Source: Alphaproteobacteria bacterium (GTDB taxonomy: Bacteria > Pseudomonadota > Alphaproteobacteria > Bin65). From it: a DNA stretch of 64,000 nt. The stretch covers positions 155,856 to 219,855 of the forward strand of contig JAJEGH010000004.1 in NCBI GenBank assembly GCA_022819985.1, read 5' to 3'. The position numbers were made by a program, and so were the translations under genes. Under the pieces are notes generated by a model. That model was not told where the DNA came from. It was given only the letters and a program-made list of their open reading frames with translations, and made no database searches. Within the stretch, counting starts at the first letter, position 1. Every line of letters starts with the position of its first letter. This document shows positions 8,971 through 17,516 of this stretch, piece after piece.

Positions 8971-11287
8971 CGGGCGACGGCAGGCCGGCCGGCGGGCGCC
9001 GGCCTTTGCTGCGCCCCTTGCCGTAGCCCTTGCCGTAGAGAGCGCTGCCGCGGCCGGAAAGGCTCGGATTGGTCATGAAATAGGTATGGCAGGAAAAGTC
9101 CTCCGGCGCACGCCCGGAAGCGTCGCCGGCCTCCGGGCCGGATTCTGAACCGGCCTCCGGGCCGGTCCCGCTGCCAGTTCCGCTGCCGTTTCCGCTGCCG
9201 TTTCCGCTGCCGGGCGAAACCCGGGCATAGCGGCCGGCCGCGTCGAGCACCCAGCTCTGCCGGTTGTCGTTGATCTGCGCGACCATGATCTGGTCGAGCA
9301 TCTGCTCGTGCACGGTCGGGTTCTCGATCGGCACCAGGCTCTCGACCCGGCCGTCGAGGTTGCGCGGCATCCAGTCGGCCGACGACAGGTAGAGCGGCGC
9401 ATCGCGGTTCGGCAGGGCCTTGCCGTTGGCGAAGGCGACGATGCGCGAATGTTCGAGGAAGCGGCCGATAATGCTCTTGACCCGGATATTCTCCGACAGG
9501 CCCGGCACCCCCGGCCGGAGGCAGCAGATGCCGCGCACCACCAGGTCGATCTGCACCCCGGCCCCGGAGGCGCGGTAGAGCGCGTCGATCAGCGGGCCGT
9601 CGACCAGGGCGTTCAGCTTGGCCCAGATCTGCGCCGGCTTGCCGGCCCGGGCGTTGGCGATTTCGGTGTCGATCTGCTCGAGCAGGGTCTGGCGCAGGTC
9701 GATCGGCGCAACCGCGATCTTCTGCATCGGCTCGGGCCGGGCATAGCCGGTCATGTAGTTGAACAGGTGGGCGGCGTCGCGGGTCAACACCGGATCGCAG
9801 GTGAAGAAGGACAGGTCGGTATAGATCCGCGCCGTGACCGGATGGTAGTTGCCGGTGCCGAAATGGGCGTAGCTGGCCAGGCCGTGGCCCTCGCGCCGCA
9901 CGACCAGCGAGACCTTGGCGTGGGTTTTGAGGTCGAGGAAGCCGTAGACGACCTGGGCGCCGGCCCGCTCCAGGTTGCGCGCCCAGCGGATATTGGCCTC
10001 CTCGTCGAAGCGCGCCTTCAGCTCGACCAGGGCCGTGACGCTCTTGCCCGCCTCGGCCGCTTCGGCCAGCGCCGCGACGATCGGCGAATCCGTGCTCGTC
10101 CGGTACAGGGTCTGCTTGATCGCCACGACGGAAGGATCGCGCGCCGCCTGGCGCAGGAACTGCACGACGACGTCGAAGCTCTCGTAGGGATGGTGGACGA
10201 CGATGTCCTTGGCCCGGACCGCGGCGAAGCAGTCGCCGCCGAAGTCGCGGATGCGTTCCGGCGAGCGCGGGTTGTAGGGCTCGAACAGCAGGTCCGGCCG
10301 GCCGTTGTCGATCAGCTGGTTGACGTCGGCGAGCCCGAGCAGGCCGTCGATCTCGACGACATCGTCTTCCGGCACCTCCATTTCCTTGACGACGAAGCGG
10401 CGCAGGCCCGCCGGCATCGCGGCATCGACCGACAGGTGGATGACATGGCCGCGCCGGCGCCGTTTCAGCGCCGTTTCGAACAGGGCGACCAGGTCTTCGG
10501 CCTCTTCCTCGATCTCGATGTCGCTGTCGCGGATCACGCGGAACAGGCCACGCGCCTGGACCTCGAAATCCGGGAACAGGTGGTGCAGCATCAGCCCGAC
10601 CAGGTCCTCGAGCGTCACATGGCGCGCCGAGTCGCCGGGCAAACGGACGAAACGGGGCAGCTGGTCGGTCAGGCGGACCAGCGCATAGAGCGAATCGCCC
10701 CGGTCCGGCTGCGCCAGTTCCAGCGCGATCGCCAGGCCCAGATTGGGGATGAAGGGGAAGGGATGCGCCGGATCGACCGCAATCGGCGTCAGGACGGGGA
10801 ACACCTCTTCCATGAAATGCCGGTCGAGCCAGGCAAGTTCGGCGGCGCTCAGCGCGCCCGGATCGACGACGCCGATGCCGCGCGGCTCCAGATCGGCCTT
10901 CAGGCGCCGCCAGGTATCGAGCTGGGAATCGATCAGGTCGCCGGCGCGCTCGTGGATCGCGCGCAGCTGTTCGGCCGGCGTCAGGCCGTCCTGGCTCGGC
11001 GCGGTTACGCCGGCTTCGACCTGCCCTTTCAGCCCGGCGACCCGGACCATGTAGAATTCGTCCAGATTACTCGAGGAAATCGACAGGAACCGCAGGCGCT
11101 CGAGCAGCGGATGATCCGGATTGTCCGCCTCTTCCATGACCCGCTCGTTGAAGGCGAGCCAGGAAAGCTCCCGGTTGATGAACCGCCCGGAATCGGTCGG
11201 CGAAATGCCTTCGGCGTCCGGAATATCGTCTCCGGCGTCGGCGAAGCGCGCGTCGCTGTCCTGTAACGGGGCGATCCGGTCGTCCAT
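8960..11287 (-). CDS. ppk: Polyphosphate kinase 1
   Basis: A 775-residue PPK1 that polymerises the ATP gamma-phosphate into polyphosphate. The N-terminal domain starts with [16 protein letters not shown] and [14 protein letters not shown]. The autophosphorylated His is His456 in [15 protein letters not shown], and the second essential His is His613 in [14 protein letters not shown]. The core ends near residue 700 and is followed by a tail of about 75 residues not usual in PPK1, containing Gly-Ser-Asn/Thr repeats encoded by a 12-bp minisatellite, then a basic Gly/Lys/Arg stretch. The tail is probably disordered. A 73-bp intergenic region separates it from the divergent sixA-like gene. Confidence 0.96.
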   Translation of the reverse strand: MDDRIAPLQDSDARFADAGDDIPDAEGISPTDSGRFINRELSWLAFNERVMEEADNPDHPLLERLRFLSISSSNLDEFYMVRVAGLKGQVEAGVTAPSQDGLTPAEQLRAIHERAGDLIDSQLDTWRRLKADLEPRGIGVVDPGALSAAELAWLDRHFMEEVFPVLTPIAVDPAHPFPFIPNLGLAIALELAQPDRGDSLYALVRLTDQLPRFVRLPGDSARHVTLEDLVGLMLHHLFPDFEVQARGLFRVIRDSDIEIEEEAEDLVALFETALKRRRRGHVIHLSVDAAMPAGLRRFVVKEMEVPEDDVVEIDGLLGLADVNQLIDNGRPDLLFEPYNPRSPERIRDFGGDCFAAVRAKDIVVHHPYESFDVVVQFLRQAARDPSVVAIKQTLYRTSTDSPIVAALAEAAEAGKSVTALVELKARFDEEANIRWARNLERAGAQVVYGFLDLKTHAKVSLVVRREGHGLASYAHFGTGNYHPVTARIYTDLSFFTCDPVLTRDAAHLFNYMTGYARPEPMQKIAVAPIDLRQTLLEQIDTEIANARAGKPAQIWAKLNALVDGPLIDALYRASGAGVQIDLVVRGICCLRPGVPGLSENIRVKSIIGRFLEHSRIVAFANGKALPNRDAPLYLSSADWMPRNLDGRVESLVPIENPTVHEQMLDQIMVAQINDNRQSWVLDAAGRYARVSPGSGNGSGNGSGTGSGTGPEAGSESGPEAGDASGRAPEDFSCHTYFMTNPSLSGRGSALYGKGYGKGRSKGRRPPAGLPSPGCH
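9168..9213. repeat. 12-bp minisatellite inside the ppk 3' end
   Basis: The unit CGCTGCCGTTTC (plus-strand reading) is repeated almost four times and encodes the Gly-Ser-Gly-Asn/Thr run in the tail of polyphosphate kinase. A second pair of 16-bp repeats lies just beside it at 9126-9165. Period 12 keeps the reading frame. Confidence 0.8.
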
Positions 11288-11360
11288 CGGGGGGTCCGCG
11301 TCAATATCGGGCGTCGGCCCGTCTCCAGGCTAATATATAACAGATTCGCAGGAGAACATA

Positions 11361-11891
11361 ATGGCCGGTACCCACGACTACCGCCGCATCCTGATCCTGC
11401 GGCACGCCAAGTCCGACTGGCACGCCGGAGTCGGATCGGATTTCGAGCGTCCGCTGAACGGCCGGGGCCGCCGCGCCGCCGCGCTCATGGGGGCCTGGCT
11501 GGCCGACGAAGCGCCGGTCCCGTCCCTCGTCCTGTGCTCCGCCGCCCGGCGCGCCGCCGAAACCTGGACGATCGTCGCCCGGCAATGGCCCGACGCGCCG
11601 GAGGCGGTGCATGACGAGGCCCTCTATCTCGCCGAAACCGCCGATCTGCTGCACCGCCTGCGTTCGCTCGACGACGATGTGGCGACGGTCTACCTGGTCG
11701 GTCATCATCCCGGCTTCGACGGCCTGGCGATCCGGCTCGCGTCCGACCGGGCGGCGCCCGCGGTCGCCGAGATGCGCGCCAAGTTCCCGACCGCCGCCCT
11801 GGCCGACCTGGCGTTCGACGGCCCCTGGTCCGCGCTCGGGCCGGGCAAGGCGGCCCTGCTGCGCTTCGTCCGCCCGAAGGACCTGGTCTGA
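11361..11891 (+). CDS. SixA-like histidine phosphatase
   Basis: A 176-residue member of the histidine phosphatase superfamily. The nucleophile motif is LILRHAKSDW (residues 11-20), and the second catalytic His is in LVGHHPGFDG (about 111-120). SixA removes phosphate from phosphohistidine in signalling proteins; small homologues such as this are common near polyphosphate genes in alphaproteobacteria, but the target is unknown. The ribosome binding site AGGAG sits 7 bases before ATG 11361. An AT-rich stretch TAATATATAAC at about 11331-11341 may be a -10 region in the short divergent promoter shared with ppk. Confidence 0.85.
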   Translation: MAGTHDYRRILILRHAKSDWHAGVGSDFERPLNGRGRRAAALMGAWLADEAPVPSLVLCSAARRAAETWTIVARQWPDAPEAVHDEALYLAETADLLHRLRSLDDDVATVYLVGHHPGFDGLAIRLASDRAAPAVAEMRAKFPTAALADLAFDGPWSALGPGKAALLRFVRPKDLV

Positions 11892-12043
11892 CGCCGGATT
11901 TCCGCGGCGCCGGCCCGGCCGGCGGAACGGGATATCGAAATCCCCCGATTTTGCCGGGGAGACTTTGAAACCTTCAATTCCGAGGGATCGAACTTGGACA
12001 CGAACGGCGGCATCAGCCGTGCCAAGCGTGCGAGTGCGTTCGC

Positions 12044-12985
12044 TCAACGAGAAACTCTGCCGCCCGGCGAATGCAATTCCGCGGCGGGCTGATCGGTCTG
12101 TCTGGACGCCTCCGCTTCGAGCCAGTCGACGACAGGCCTGACCGTTTCGCGCATCGAAGCGGTTTCGGAGAGGACGATCCAGTACGCACGCGGCAGCGGA
12201 ACCTCAAGGTCGCCGAAGGGCCGAATCAGAACGCCCGACCGGATGGCGTCACTGGCCAGCCGATGCCTTGCCAATGCAACGCCGAGGCCGTGCTCGGCGC
12301 CGCACAGTACGAGGTCCGATGAGGTGAACCTCGCGCCGATACGCGTATCGAGCGCCTTGGGTCCGTAGTGTTTCTTCCAGACGGCCCAGGAGGCGTTGGA
12401 ATCTCGATCGTGCAGCAGCCGAAGGCGCCGAAGATCCTGAGAAGTGCGCGCACGGCCGTGTGCCGCCCAGTAAGCAGGACTCGCAACCGGATACAACGCG
12501 TCATCCATCAGCGGGAGGCATGTAAGGCCCGGCCAGGGCCGACCGCCCATCCGGATCGCGAAGTCGGCGCCTTCATCGGCCGGCGCATGAACGCGTTGAT
12601 CGACGATTACGGAGACTTCAAGCCCCCGGTGATTCGCTTCCAGTGAGGCCAGTCGCGGGAGCAGCCAGCGCGCAGCGAAGGAGGGCGTCGTTGAGATGGT
12701 GACGGAATGGCGGCGCCTGTTCTCGCGCAAGGCGGCGACGGCACTCTCGAGCTCGGATAGGCACGAGAACGCGGCACGCCCCAGCGCCTGCCCCTCCGGC
12801 GAAAACGTCAGGGTACGCCGTCCTTCTTTGCGCACAAGCAGCGGCGTGCCCAGCCAGGACTCAAGCTCCTTCAGATGACGGCTGACTGCGGAGTGCGTGA
12901 CATTGAGCCGTCTGGCGGCCGACCTTACGCCGCCCGTCTCGTAAACCGCGGCAAGAGCGCGAAGCATGGTGAGCGGAAGGTTCAT
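12044..12985 (-). CDS. LysR-type transcriptional regulator (GcvA-like)
   Basis: A 313-residue LysR regulator. The start ATG 12985 gives the expected N-terminus MNLPLTMLRALAAVYETGG, with the helix-turn-helix covering residues 18-45 (SAARRLNVTHSAVSRHLKELE). The rest is the periplasmic-binding-like effector domain, ending in a tail without features. It is divergent from a LysE-family exporter with 229 bp between starts, the classical LysR/LysE arrangement in which the regulator senses the exported amino acid and activates the exporter. That role is inferred from context. Confidence 0.9.
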   Translation of the reverse strand: MNLPLTMLRALAAVYETGGVRSAARRLNVTHSAVSRHLKELESWLGTPLLVRKEGRRTLTFSPEGQALGRAAFSCLSELESAVAALRENRRRHSVTISTTPSFAARWLLPRLASLEANHRGLEVSVIVDQRVHAPADEGADFAIRMGGRPWPGLTCLPLMDDALYPVASPAYWAAHGRARTSQDLRRLRLLHDRDSNASWAVWKKHYGPKALDTRIGARFTSSDLVLCGAEHGLGVALARHRLASDAIRSGVLIRPFGDLEVPLPRAYWIVLSETASMRETVRPVVDWLEAEASRQTDQPAAELHSPGGRVSR

Positions 12986-12988
12986 TTC

Positions 12989-13005
12989 GGTCGATAAATT
13001 AGACC
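12989..13005. promoter_or_regulatory. Candidate LysR binding site (T-N11-A) before lysR
   Basis: GGTC-GATAAATTA-GACC is a short dyad containing the LysR consensus T-N11-A (TC-N9-GA). It lies 3 bp upstream of the regulator's start codon, a position suited to negative autoregulation. The region to 13030 is unusually AT-rich for this genome. Confidence 0.4.
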
Positions 13006-13214
13006 AAATTCGGTGTATTTTGTACCATAAATTCAAGCTGGCCCAAGCTACCCTGTCGCGACGGTGTCGTAGGGGGCAAAGGCATGGGTATGACGATTGA
13101 GGGAAGATGGACCTCTGAGACCGGCCATGACCGGGCGCGGCTCGGTCCGGCCCGGGTCTGGTACCAGGAGACCGGGCGCACGACCGTCGAAGCAGGCGAA
13201 CGCGAACGGCCGGG

Positions 13215-13829
13215 ATGAGCACGGTGCAAGCCTGGTGGGCGGTTACCGGCATCGTCGCCATCGCCTTCGTAACCCCGGGACCCAACAATCTGGCGGTGCT
13301 GGCAGCAGCGAGCCGGGGCGGGTTCACCGGGGCGGCGGCGACCGCCGCCGGCGTCGTTGCCGGAACGGTCGCGCTCGTCGTCGTCTCCTGGGCGGGTGCC
13401 GGTCTGGTGTTCGAGGGGATTCCCGCGGCGCGGTCCGGTCTGGCGGTCGCGGGCGGTCTTTACTTCGCTTGGCTCGGGGTGCAACTGTTCCGGTCGAACG
13501 AGGTCGCGGAGGACGGCTCAGCGCCGCGCCCGCTCTCGTTCGCGGCAATGTTCTTGCTGCAATTCGTGAACCCGAAGGCCTGGCTTCTCGTTCTCGCCGT
13601 GACCGCGACCGCACACGGGAGCGTCGCGAATCTTGCGGTTCTGGTATCGATAATGTCCGCTATCTCCGTGGTTTGCCTGTCGCTTTGGGCCGCGATGGGA
13701 AGAATCATTGGCGTCCTGTTCTCGGGCAACGCCGCGCGACGCTGGGTGGACCGGATATTAGGAGCCTCGCTGGTCGGGCTGGCGGGCTTGACGCTCGCAC
13801 AGGGGTTGGCAGGTTGGACGCTTGCATAG
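13215..13829 (+). CDS. LysE/RhtB family amino acid exporter
   Basis: A 204-residue inner-membrane protein of the LysE translocator family. The N-terminal signature AFVTPGPNNLAVLAAASRGG (about residues 18-37) includes the conserved PGPN. Six hydrophobic segments follow, and FVNPKAWL (about 117-124) is the second family motif. It would export a basic or neutral amino acid or a toxic analogue by proton antiport. The divergent LysR gene is the likely regulator. The ribosome binding site is weak, so the exact start is moderately certain. Confidence 0.88.
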   Translation: MSTVQAWWAVTGIVAIAFVTPGPNNLAVLAAASRGGFTGAAATAAGVVAGTVALVVVSWAGAGLVFEGIPAARSGLAVAGGLYFAWLGVQLFRSNEVAEDGSAPRPLSFAAMFLLQFVNPKAWLLVLAVTATAHGSVANLAVLVSIMSAISVVCLSLWAAMGRIIGVLFSGNAARRWVDRILGASLVGLAGLTLAQGLAGWTLA

Positions 13830-13893
13830 GTGCGATACGCGGAGTATCGATCAGCACACAAATGTTTCGATTGAATAAGATTAATACTATTGG

Positions 13894-14436
<543 letters not shown>

Positions 14437-14503
14437 GGGTGAGCGGCCTCCCCTTCCCTGCCGCGCCTACCGGTATGCGGTCCGGATAGCGCCCCGGATA
14501 GCG

Positions 14504-14527
14504 TCCCGGTTCATGTCCCGGTTCATG
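14504..14527. repeat. 12-bp direct repeat spanning a stop codon
   Basis: TCCCGGTTCATG occurs twice in tandem. The second copy overlaps the stop codon (14523-14525) of the membrane protein gene on the minus strand. A related degenerate pair (GGATAGCGCCCC, GGATAGCGTCCC) lies just before it at about 14483. Confidence 0.75.
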
Positions 14528-15179
14528 TCCGGGCCATCTCCTTCGCGCCGACGATCAGGCCGATGCCGTGGCAGACCCAGCCGCCGAGCATGACCGCGCC
14601 GGCGAACAGCGCGAGCATGCCGAAAGCCGCCCCGCTGCCCGACGCGAGCAGCGCCAGGGCGATCGCGACCAGGCCGCTCGCAGCGAGGTAAACGATGCCG
14701 ATCGCCCTCCAGAGCAGGGAGCCGACCTGGGCGCCGAAGCCGATCGCCGCCACCGAAAACCAGATCCACGCCGCCAGCATCGCGAGCACGACGCCGAAGG
14801 ACAGCGCGTCCAGCACGCCGAGGCCCCCGCCCCCGGCCGGCGCGGCGCCCGTCGCCGGCAGGTTGCCGCCGCCGAGCAGCGTCAGCAGCAGATTGAGCGC
14901 CAGGGCGGTCATCAGCGTCAGGATCGGGAAATCGGCCCTGGTGTAGGAGAAGGCGTTGAACAGGCCCTTCGTCGTCCAGTAGACGAAGGTCATGACGCCG
15001 TTATAGACCGCGGTCATCAGGACCAGCATCGCGCCGAAGCCTGCGGGGTCGGGCCGGCCCGTTCCACCCGCTCCGCCCGCTCCGACCGCGGCCCCGGCCA
15101 GCATGATTCCCGTTACCAGCACCGCCAGGATCAGGAAGAAGACCAGGATTCCCCCGGTGCGCACCATTGCCGACGACAT
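14523..15179 (-). CDS. Small polytopic membrane protein, paralogue of the product of 15305-15967
   Basis: A 218-residue protein starting at ATG 15179, preceded by GCGAGG at a good distance. It has about five hydrophobic segments. Its N-terminus (MVRTGGILVFFLI) and C-terminus (WRAIGIVYLAASG, GGWVCHGIGLIVGAKEMA) match those of the neighbouring gene (IVRIGGIAVLLPI, WKAVGIVYLAGMT, GGWICHGIALIRGARTMA), so the two are clearly paralogous. The middle is diverged and Gly-rich. The family is unknown to me. A conserved His and Cys in GGW(V/I)CHGI might be functional. Confidence 0.7.
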   Translation of the reverse strand: MSSAMVRTGGILVFFLILAVLVTGIMLAGAAVGAGGAGGTGRPDPAGFGAMLVLMTAVYNGVMTFVYWTTKGLFNAFSYTRADFPILTLMTALALNLLLTLLGGGNLPATGAAPAGGGGLGVLDALSFGVVLAMLAAWIWFSVAAIGFGAQVGSLLWRAIGIVYLAASGLVAIALALLASGSGAAFGMLALFAGAVMLGGWVCHGIGLIVGAKEMART

Positions 15180-15239
15180 TTCGACCTCGCCCTTATTTCG
15201 CGCGCCGGATTCCGCCCCGGACCGGCGCGCCGTCAATGC

Positions 15240-15303
15240 CGGTTTGGATTGGCGTCATGGCGGCTCTGCATTTCCTCCGCGAACGGAATGTTCTTGCGCT
15301 TCG
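15240..15303 (-). pseudogene. Fragment of a second copy of the SDR gene
   Basis: This stretch between the two membrane-protein paralogues reads, in one minus-strand frame, ERKNIPFAEEMQSRHDANP. It matches ERKNIPFEEEMQSRYDGNP of the intact SDR gene at 16001-16780. At the DNA level 15260-15300 and 16142-16182 differ at only 3 of 41 positions. There is no start codon and a stop follows quickly. Together with the paralogous membrane genes, this shows that an SDR plus membrane-protein unit was duplicated and the second SDR copy then mostly deleted. Confidence 0.8.
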
Positions 15304-15304
15304 C

Positions 15305-15967
15305 TCAGGCCCGCGCATGCGCCATTGTCCGGGCCCCGCGAATCAACGCGATACCGTGGCATATCCAACCGCCCAGCAGGACCGATCCGGCGACCGCCCA
15401 ACACAATGTGTACAGCCATCCTTTGTTGCCCGACACGAGGAGCAGGTAGCCGGCAACGGCGGGCGTCATGCCTGCGAGATAAACGATACCGACCGCTTTC
15501 CAGAGCGGCAAATCCGCATTCCGGCCGAAGCGAATCGCCGTTATTGCGAACCAGATCGTAAGCGGTATGAGCAGGGGATAGACAAATATCAGCAACATCA
15601 GGGAAAGCATGGCCTGGCCGAACTTGTCCACTCCAATCCACAATATCAGGGAGATTACCGCGAGAACGGCGGCGAAGATCCACATGGCCATCGCCGGCGC
15701 CTTGGCTGCACGATCGCCGAGCGCGCCGAAAAGTCCCCAGGTCGCCCGGTATACGACAGCCATAGTGGCCAGAACGAGAAATTGCCCCAGTTGGATTATC
15801 CACTCTCTTATCTCTATCGTTTCGACATACTTGCGTTCCCGGATGGCCGGATCGGTCGCCGCTTCCATTGCGCCCTGCGCCGCCAGGTAAACGACTCCGC
15901 CAACAATCCCGGCCACTATCGGCAACAATACCGCGATTCCGCCGATCCGCACGATTCCAGGGGCCAT
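15305..15967 (-). CDS. Small polytopic membrane protein, paralogue of the product of 14523-15179
   Basis: A 220-residue protein with about five transmembrane segments and a charged loop (ATDPAIRERKYVETIEIRE) after the first. It is distinctly less GC-rich in wobble positions than its neighbours, suggesting it has evolved apart from them. GGAG precedes ATG 15967. It lies 33 bp downstream of the SDR stop on the same strand, so the two are likely co-transcribed. No function can be assigned. Confidence 0.75.
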   Translation of the reverse strand: MAPGIVRIGGIAVLLPIVAGIVGGVVYLAAQGAMEAATDPAIRERKYVETIEIREWIIQLGQFLVLATMAVVYRATWGLFGALGDRAAKAPAMAMWIFAAVLAVISLILWIGVDKFGQAMLSLMLLIFVYPLLIPLTIWFAITAIRFGRNADLPLWKAVGIVYLAGMTPAVAGYLLLVSGNKGWLYTLCWAVAGSVLLGGWICHGIALIRGARTMAHARA

Positions 15968-16000
15968 CCGATTCTCCTCCGGCAGGCCGTTCCGCCCGCG

Positions 16001-16780
16001 CTACAGCGTCGACATCGCCTCGCCGCCGTCGATAACGATATTCTGCCCGGTGACGTAACCGGCATGGGCCGAGGCGAGGAAGGCGCACATGGCGCCGAAC
16101 TCGGCCGGATCGCCGATGCGGCCGGAGGGATTGCCGTCGTAGCGGCTCTGCATTTCCTCTTCGAACGGGATGTTCTTGCGCTCCGCCATCGCCGCCACGT
16201 TCGAACGCAGCCGGCCGGTGTCGAACGGCCCCGGCAGCACGTTGTTGATCGTCACGTTATGCTTCACCGTTTCGCGCGCCAGCCCGGCGATGAAGCCGGT
16301 GAGACCGGCCCGGGCGCCGTTCGACAGGCCGAGGCCGGGCAGCGGCTTTTTTACGGCGTAGGAGGTGACGTTCAGGATCCGGCCGAAGCGCCGTTCGATC
16401 ATCGGGTCGATCACCGCCCTGATGAGCAGGATCGGCGTTATCATGTTCGCGTTGCAGGCGGCGGCCCATTCGCCGTAGCCCCATTCGCGGAAATCCCCGG
16501 CCGGCGGCCCGCCGGCATTGTTGACCAGGATGTCCGGCGCGGGGCAGGCCGCGAGCGCCGCCGCCCTGCCCTCTTCGGTCGCGATGTCCCCCGGCGCCGG
16601 CGTCACCGCCTGCCCGGTCGCCTCCGAAATCTCCGCGGCGGCGCGCTCCAGGTCGGCCGCCGTGCGCGCGGTGATCGTCACGCGCGCGCCCTCGCGGGCC
16701 AGCGCCTCGGCGCAGGCGCGCCCCAGCCCCTTGCTCGCCGCGCAGACCAGCGCCGTCTTCCCCTCAAGCCCCAGGTCCAT
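16001..16780 (-). CDS. Atypical short-chain dehydrogenase/reductase lacking the Tyr-x3-Lys motif
   Basis: A 259-residue Rossmann protein of the SDR superfamily. The nucleotide-binding loop is CAASKGLGRACAEALA (about 13-28, a TGxxxGxG variant), NNAGG follows near 90, and the C-terminal VTGQNIVIDGGEA is typical of FabG-like enzymes. The catalytic Ser is present (VTSYAV), but where YxxSK is expected the sequence reads GLSNGARAGL, so both Tyr and Lys are missing. A subfamily with LSN-x2-R at this place is common in bacteria, and its substrates are poorly known. Its 5' end overlaps hdaA by 17 bp. Confidence 0.85.
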   Translation of the reverse strand: MDLGLEGKTALVCAASKGLGRACAEALAREGARVTITARTAADLERAAAEISEATGQAVTPAPGDIATEEGRAAALAACPAPDILVNNAGGPPAGDFREWGYGEWAAACNANMITPILLIRAVIDPMIERRFGRILNVTSYAVKKPLPGLGLSNGARAGLTGFIAGLARETVKHNVTINNVLPGPFDTGRLRSNVAAMAERKNIPFEEEMQSRYDGNPSGRIGDPAEFGAMCAFLASAHAGYVTGQNIVIDGGEAMSTL

Positions 16781-17516
16781 GGTCCTCCCCCCCGGCGGCG
16801 GCCGGTTCGTCCGGCCCGCCGCTCCGGTTCAACAGTTCGGCCGCCAGTTCCCGGCCGATCCGCCGGCGCCGTTCCAGCGCCAGCCGGTCGATCCGCTCGA
16901 CGAAGGACCGGACGGCCGGAAACGACCGCTCGATCCGCGGCAGGACATAGCGCACCAGGCCCGGCTGGACGGCGAGCTGCCGGTCGCCGAACTGCTTGCG
17001 CAGCACGGTTTCGAGCAGCCCGTCGTCGGGCAGCGCGATTTCGGCCGCCGGCAGCGCGGCGATGCGCGAGCGCAGGTCCGGCAGATCGGTGCGCCAGGTC
17101 GCCGGCAGGGTGCGTGCGGTCATGAGCAGGCTGCCGCCGGCCAGGCGCACGGCGTTGTAGAGGTGGAGCAGCGCTTCCTGCCAGGCCGGCACCGCGGCCA
17201 GCCGGGCGTCGACATCCTCCAGCAGCAGGGCGCCGCCCCGCTCCGCCAGGTTCCGGCCGGCTTCCAGGTCGAGCGCGCCGTCGCCCAGTTCGGCGCCGCC
17301 GCTGACCGCGCGCCAGACCGCCGCAAGATGGGATTTTCCGCAGCCTTCGGGGCCGTGCAGGATCAGCCCGGCGCCCGGCCAGTCGGGCCAGCGGTCGATC
17401 CAGCCGACCGCCAGCGCATTGCATCCGGCGACGGCGAAATCCTCGCGCGCCAGCGCCGGCCGGAACGGGAGATCGAGCGTCAGCTGGCGCGGCCCCCCGG
17501 CGTCTGCCTGCCTCAT
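16764..17516 (-). CDS. hdaA: HdaA, DnaA-related regulator of replication initiation
   Basis: A 250-residue AAA+ protein related to DnaA domain III. The N-terminal QLTLDLPF is the beta-clamp binding motif of Hda proteins. HGPEGCGKSHLA (about 54-65) is Walker A and ALLLEDVDA (about 96-104) is Walker B. With the clamp it stimulates ATP hydrolysis by DnaA and so prevents re-initiation. The gene overlaps the DUF2066 gene by 4 bp (ATGA) and the SDR gene by 17 bp. The order purM/DUF2066/hdaA is widespread in alphaproteobacteria and supports the call. Confidence 0.9.
   Translation of the reverse strand: MRQADAGGPRQLTLDLPFRPALAREDFAVAGCNALAVGWIDRWPDWPGAGLILHGPEGCGKSHLAAVWRAVSGGAELGDGALDLEAGRNLAERGGALLLEDVDARLAAVPAWQEALLHLYNAVRLAGGSLLMTARTLPATWRTDLPDLRSRIAALPAAEIALPDDGLLETVLRKQFGDRQLAVQPGLVRYVLPRIERSFPAVRSFVERIDRLALERRRRIGRELAAELLNRSGGPDEPAAAGGEDHGPGA

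Noticed and set aside
9308..11266. Long plus-strand open frame (over 650 codons) opposite ppk
   Set aside because: It is the antisense of a clear polyphosphate kinase. Long antisense frames are expected at this GC content, and its composition (Arg/Gly/Asp/Gln-rich) matches no protein family.
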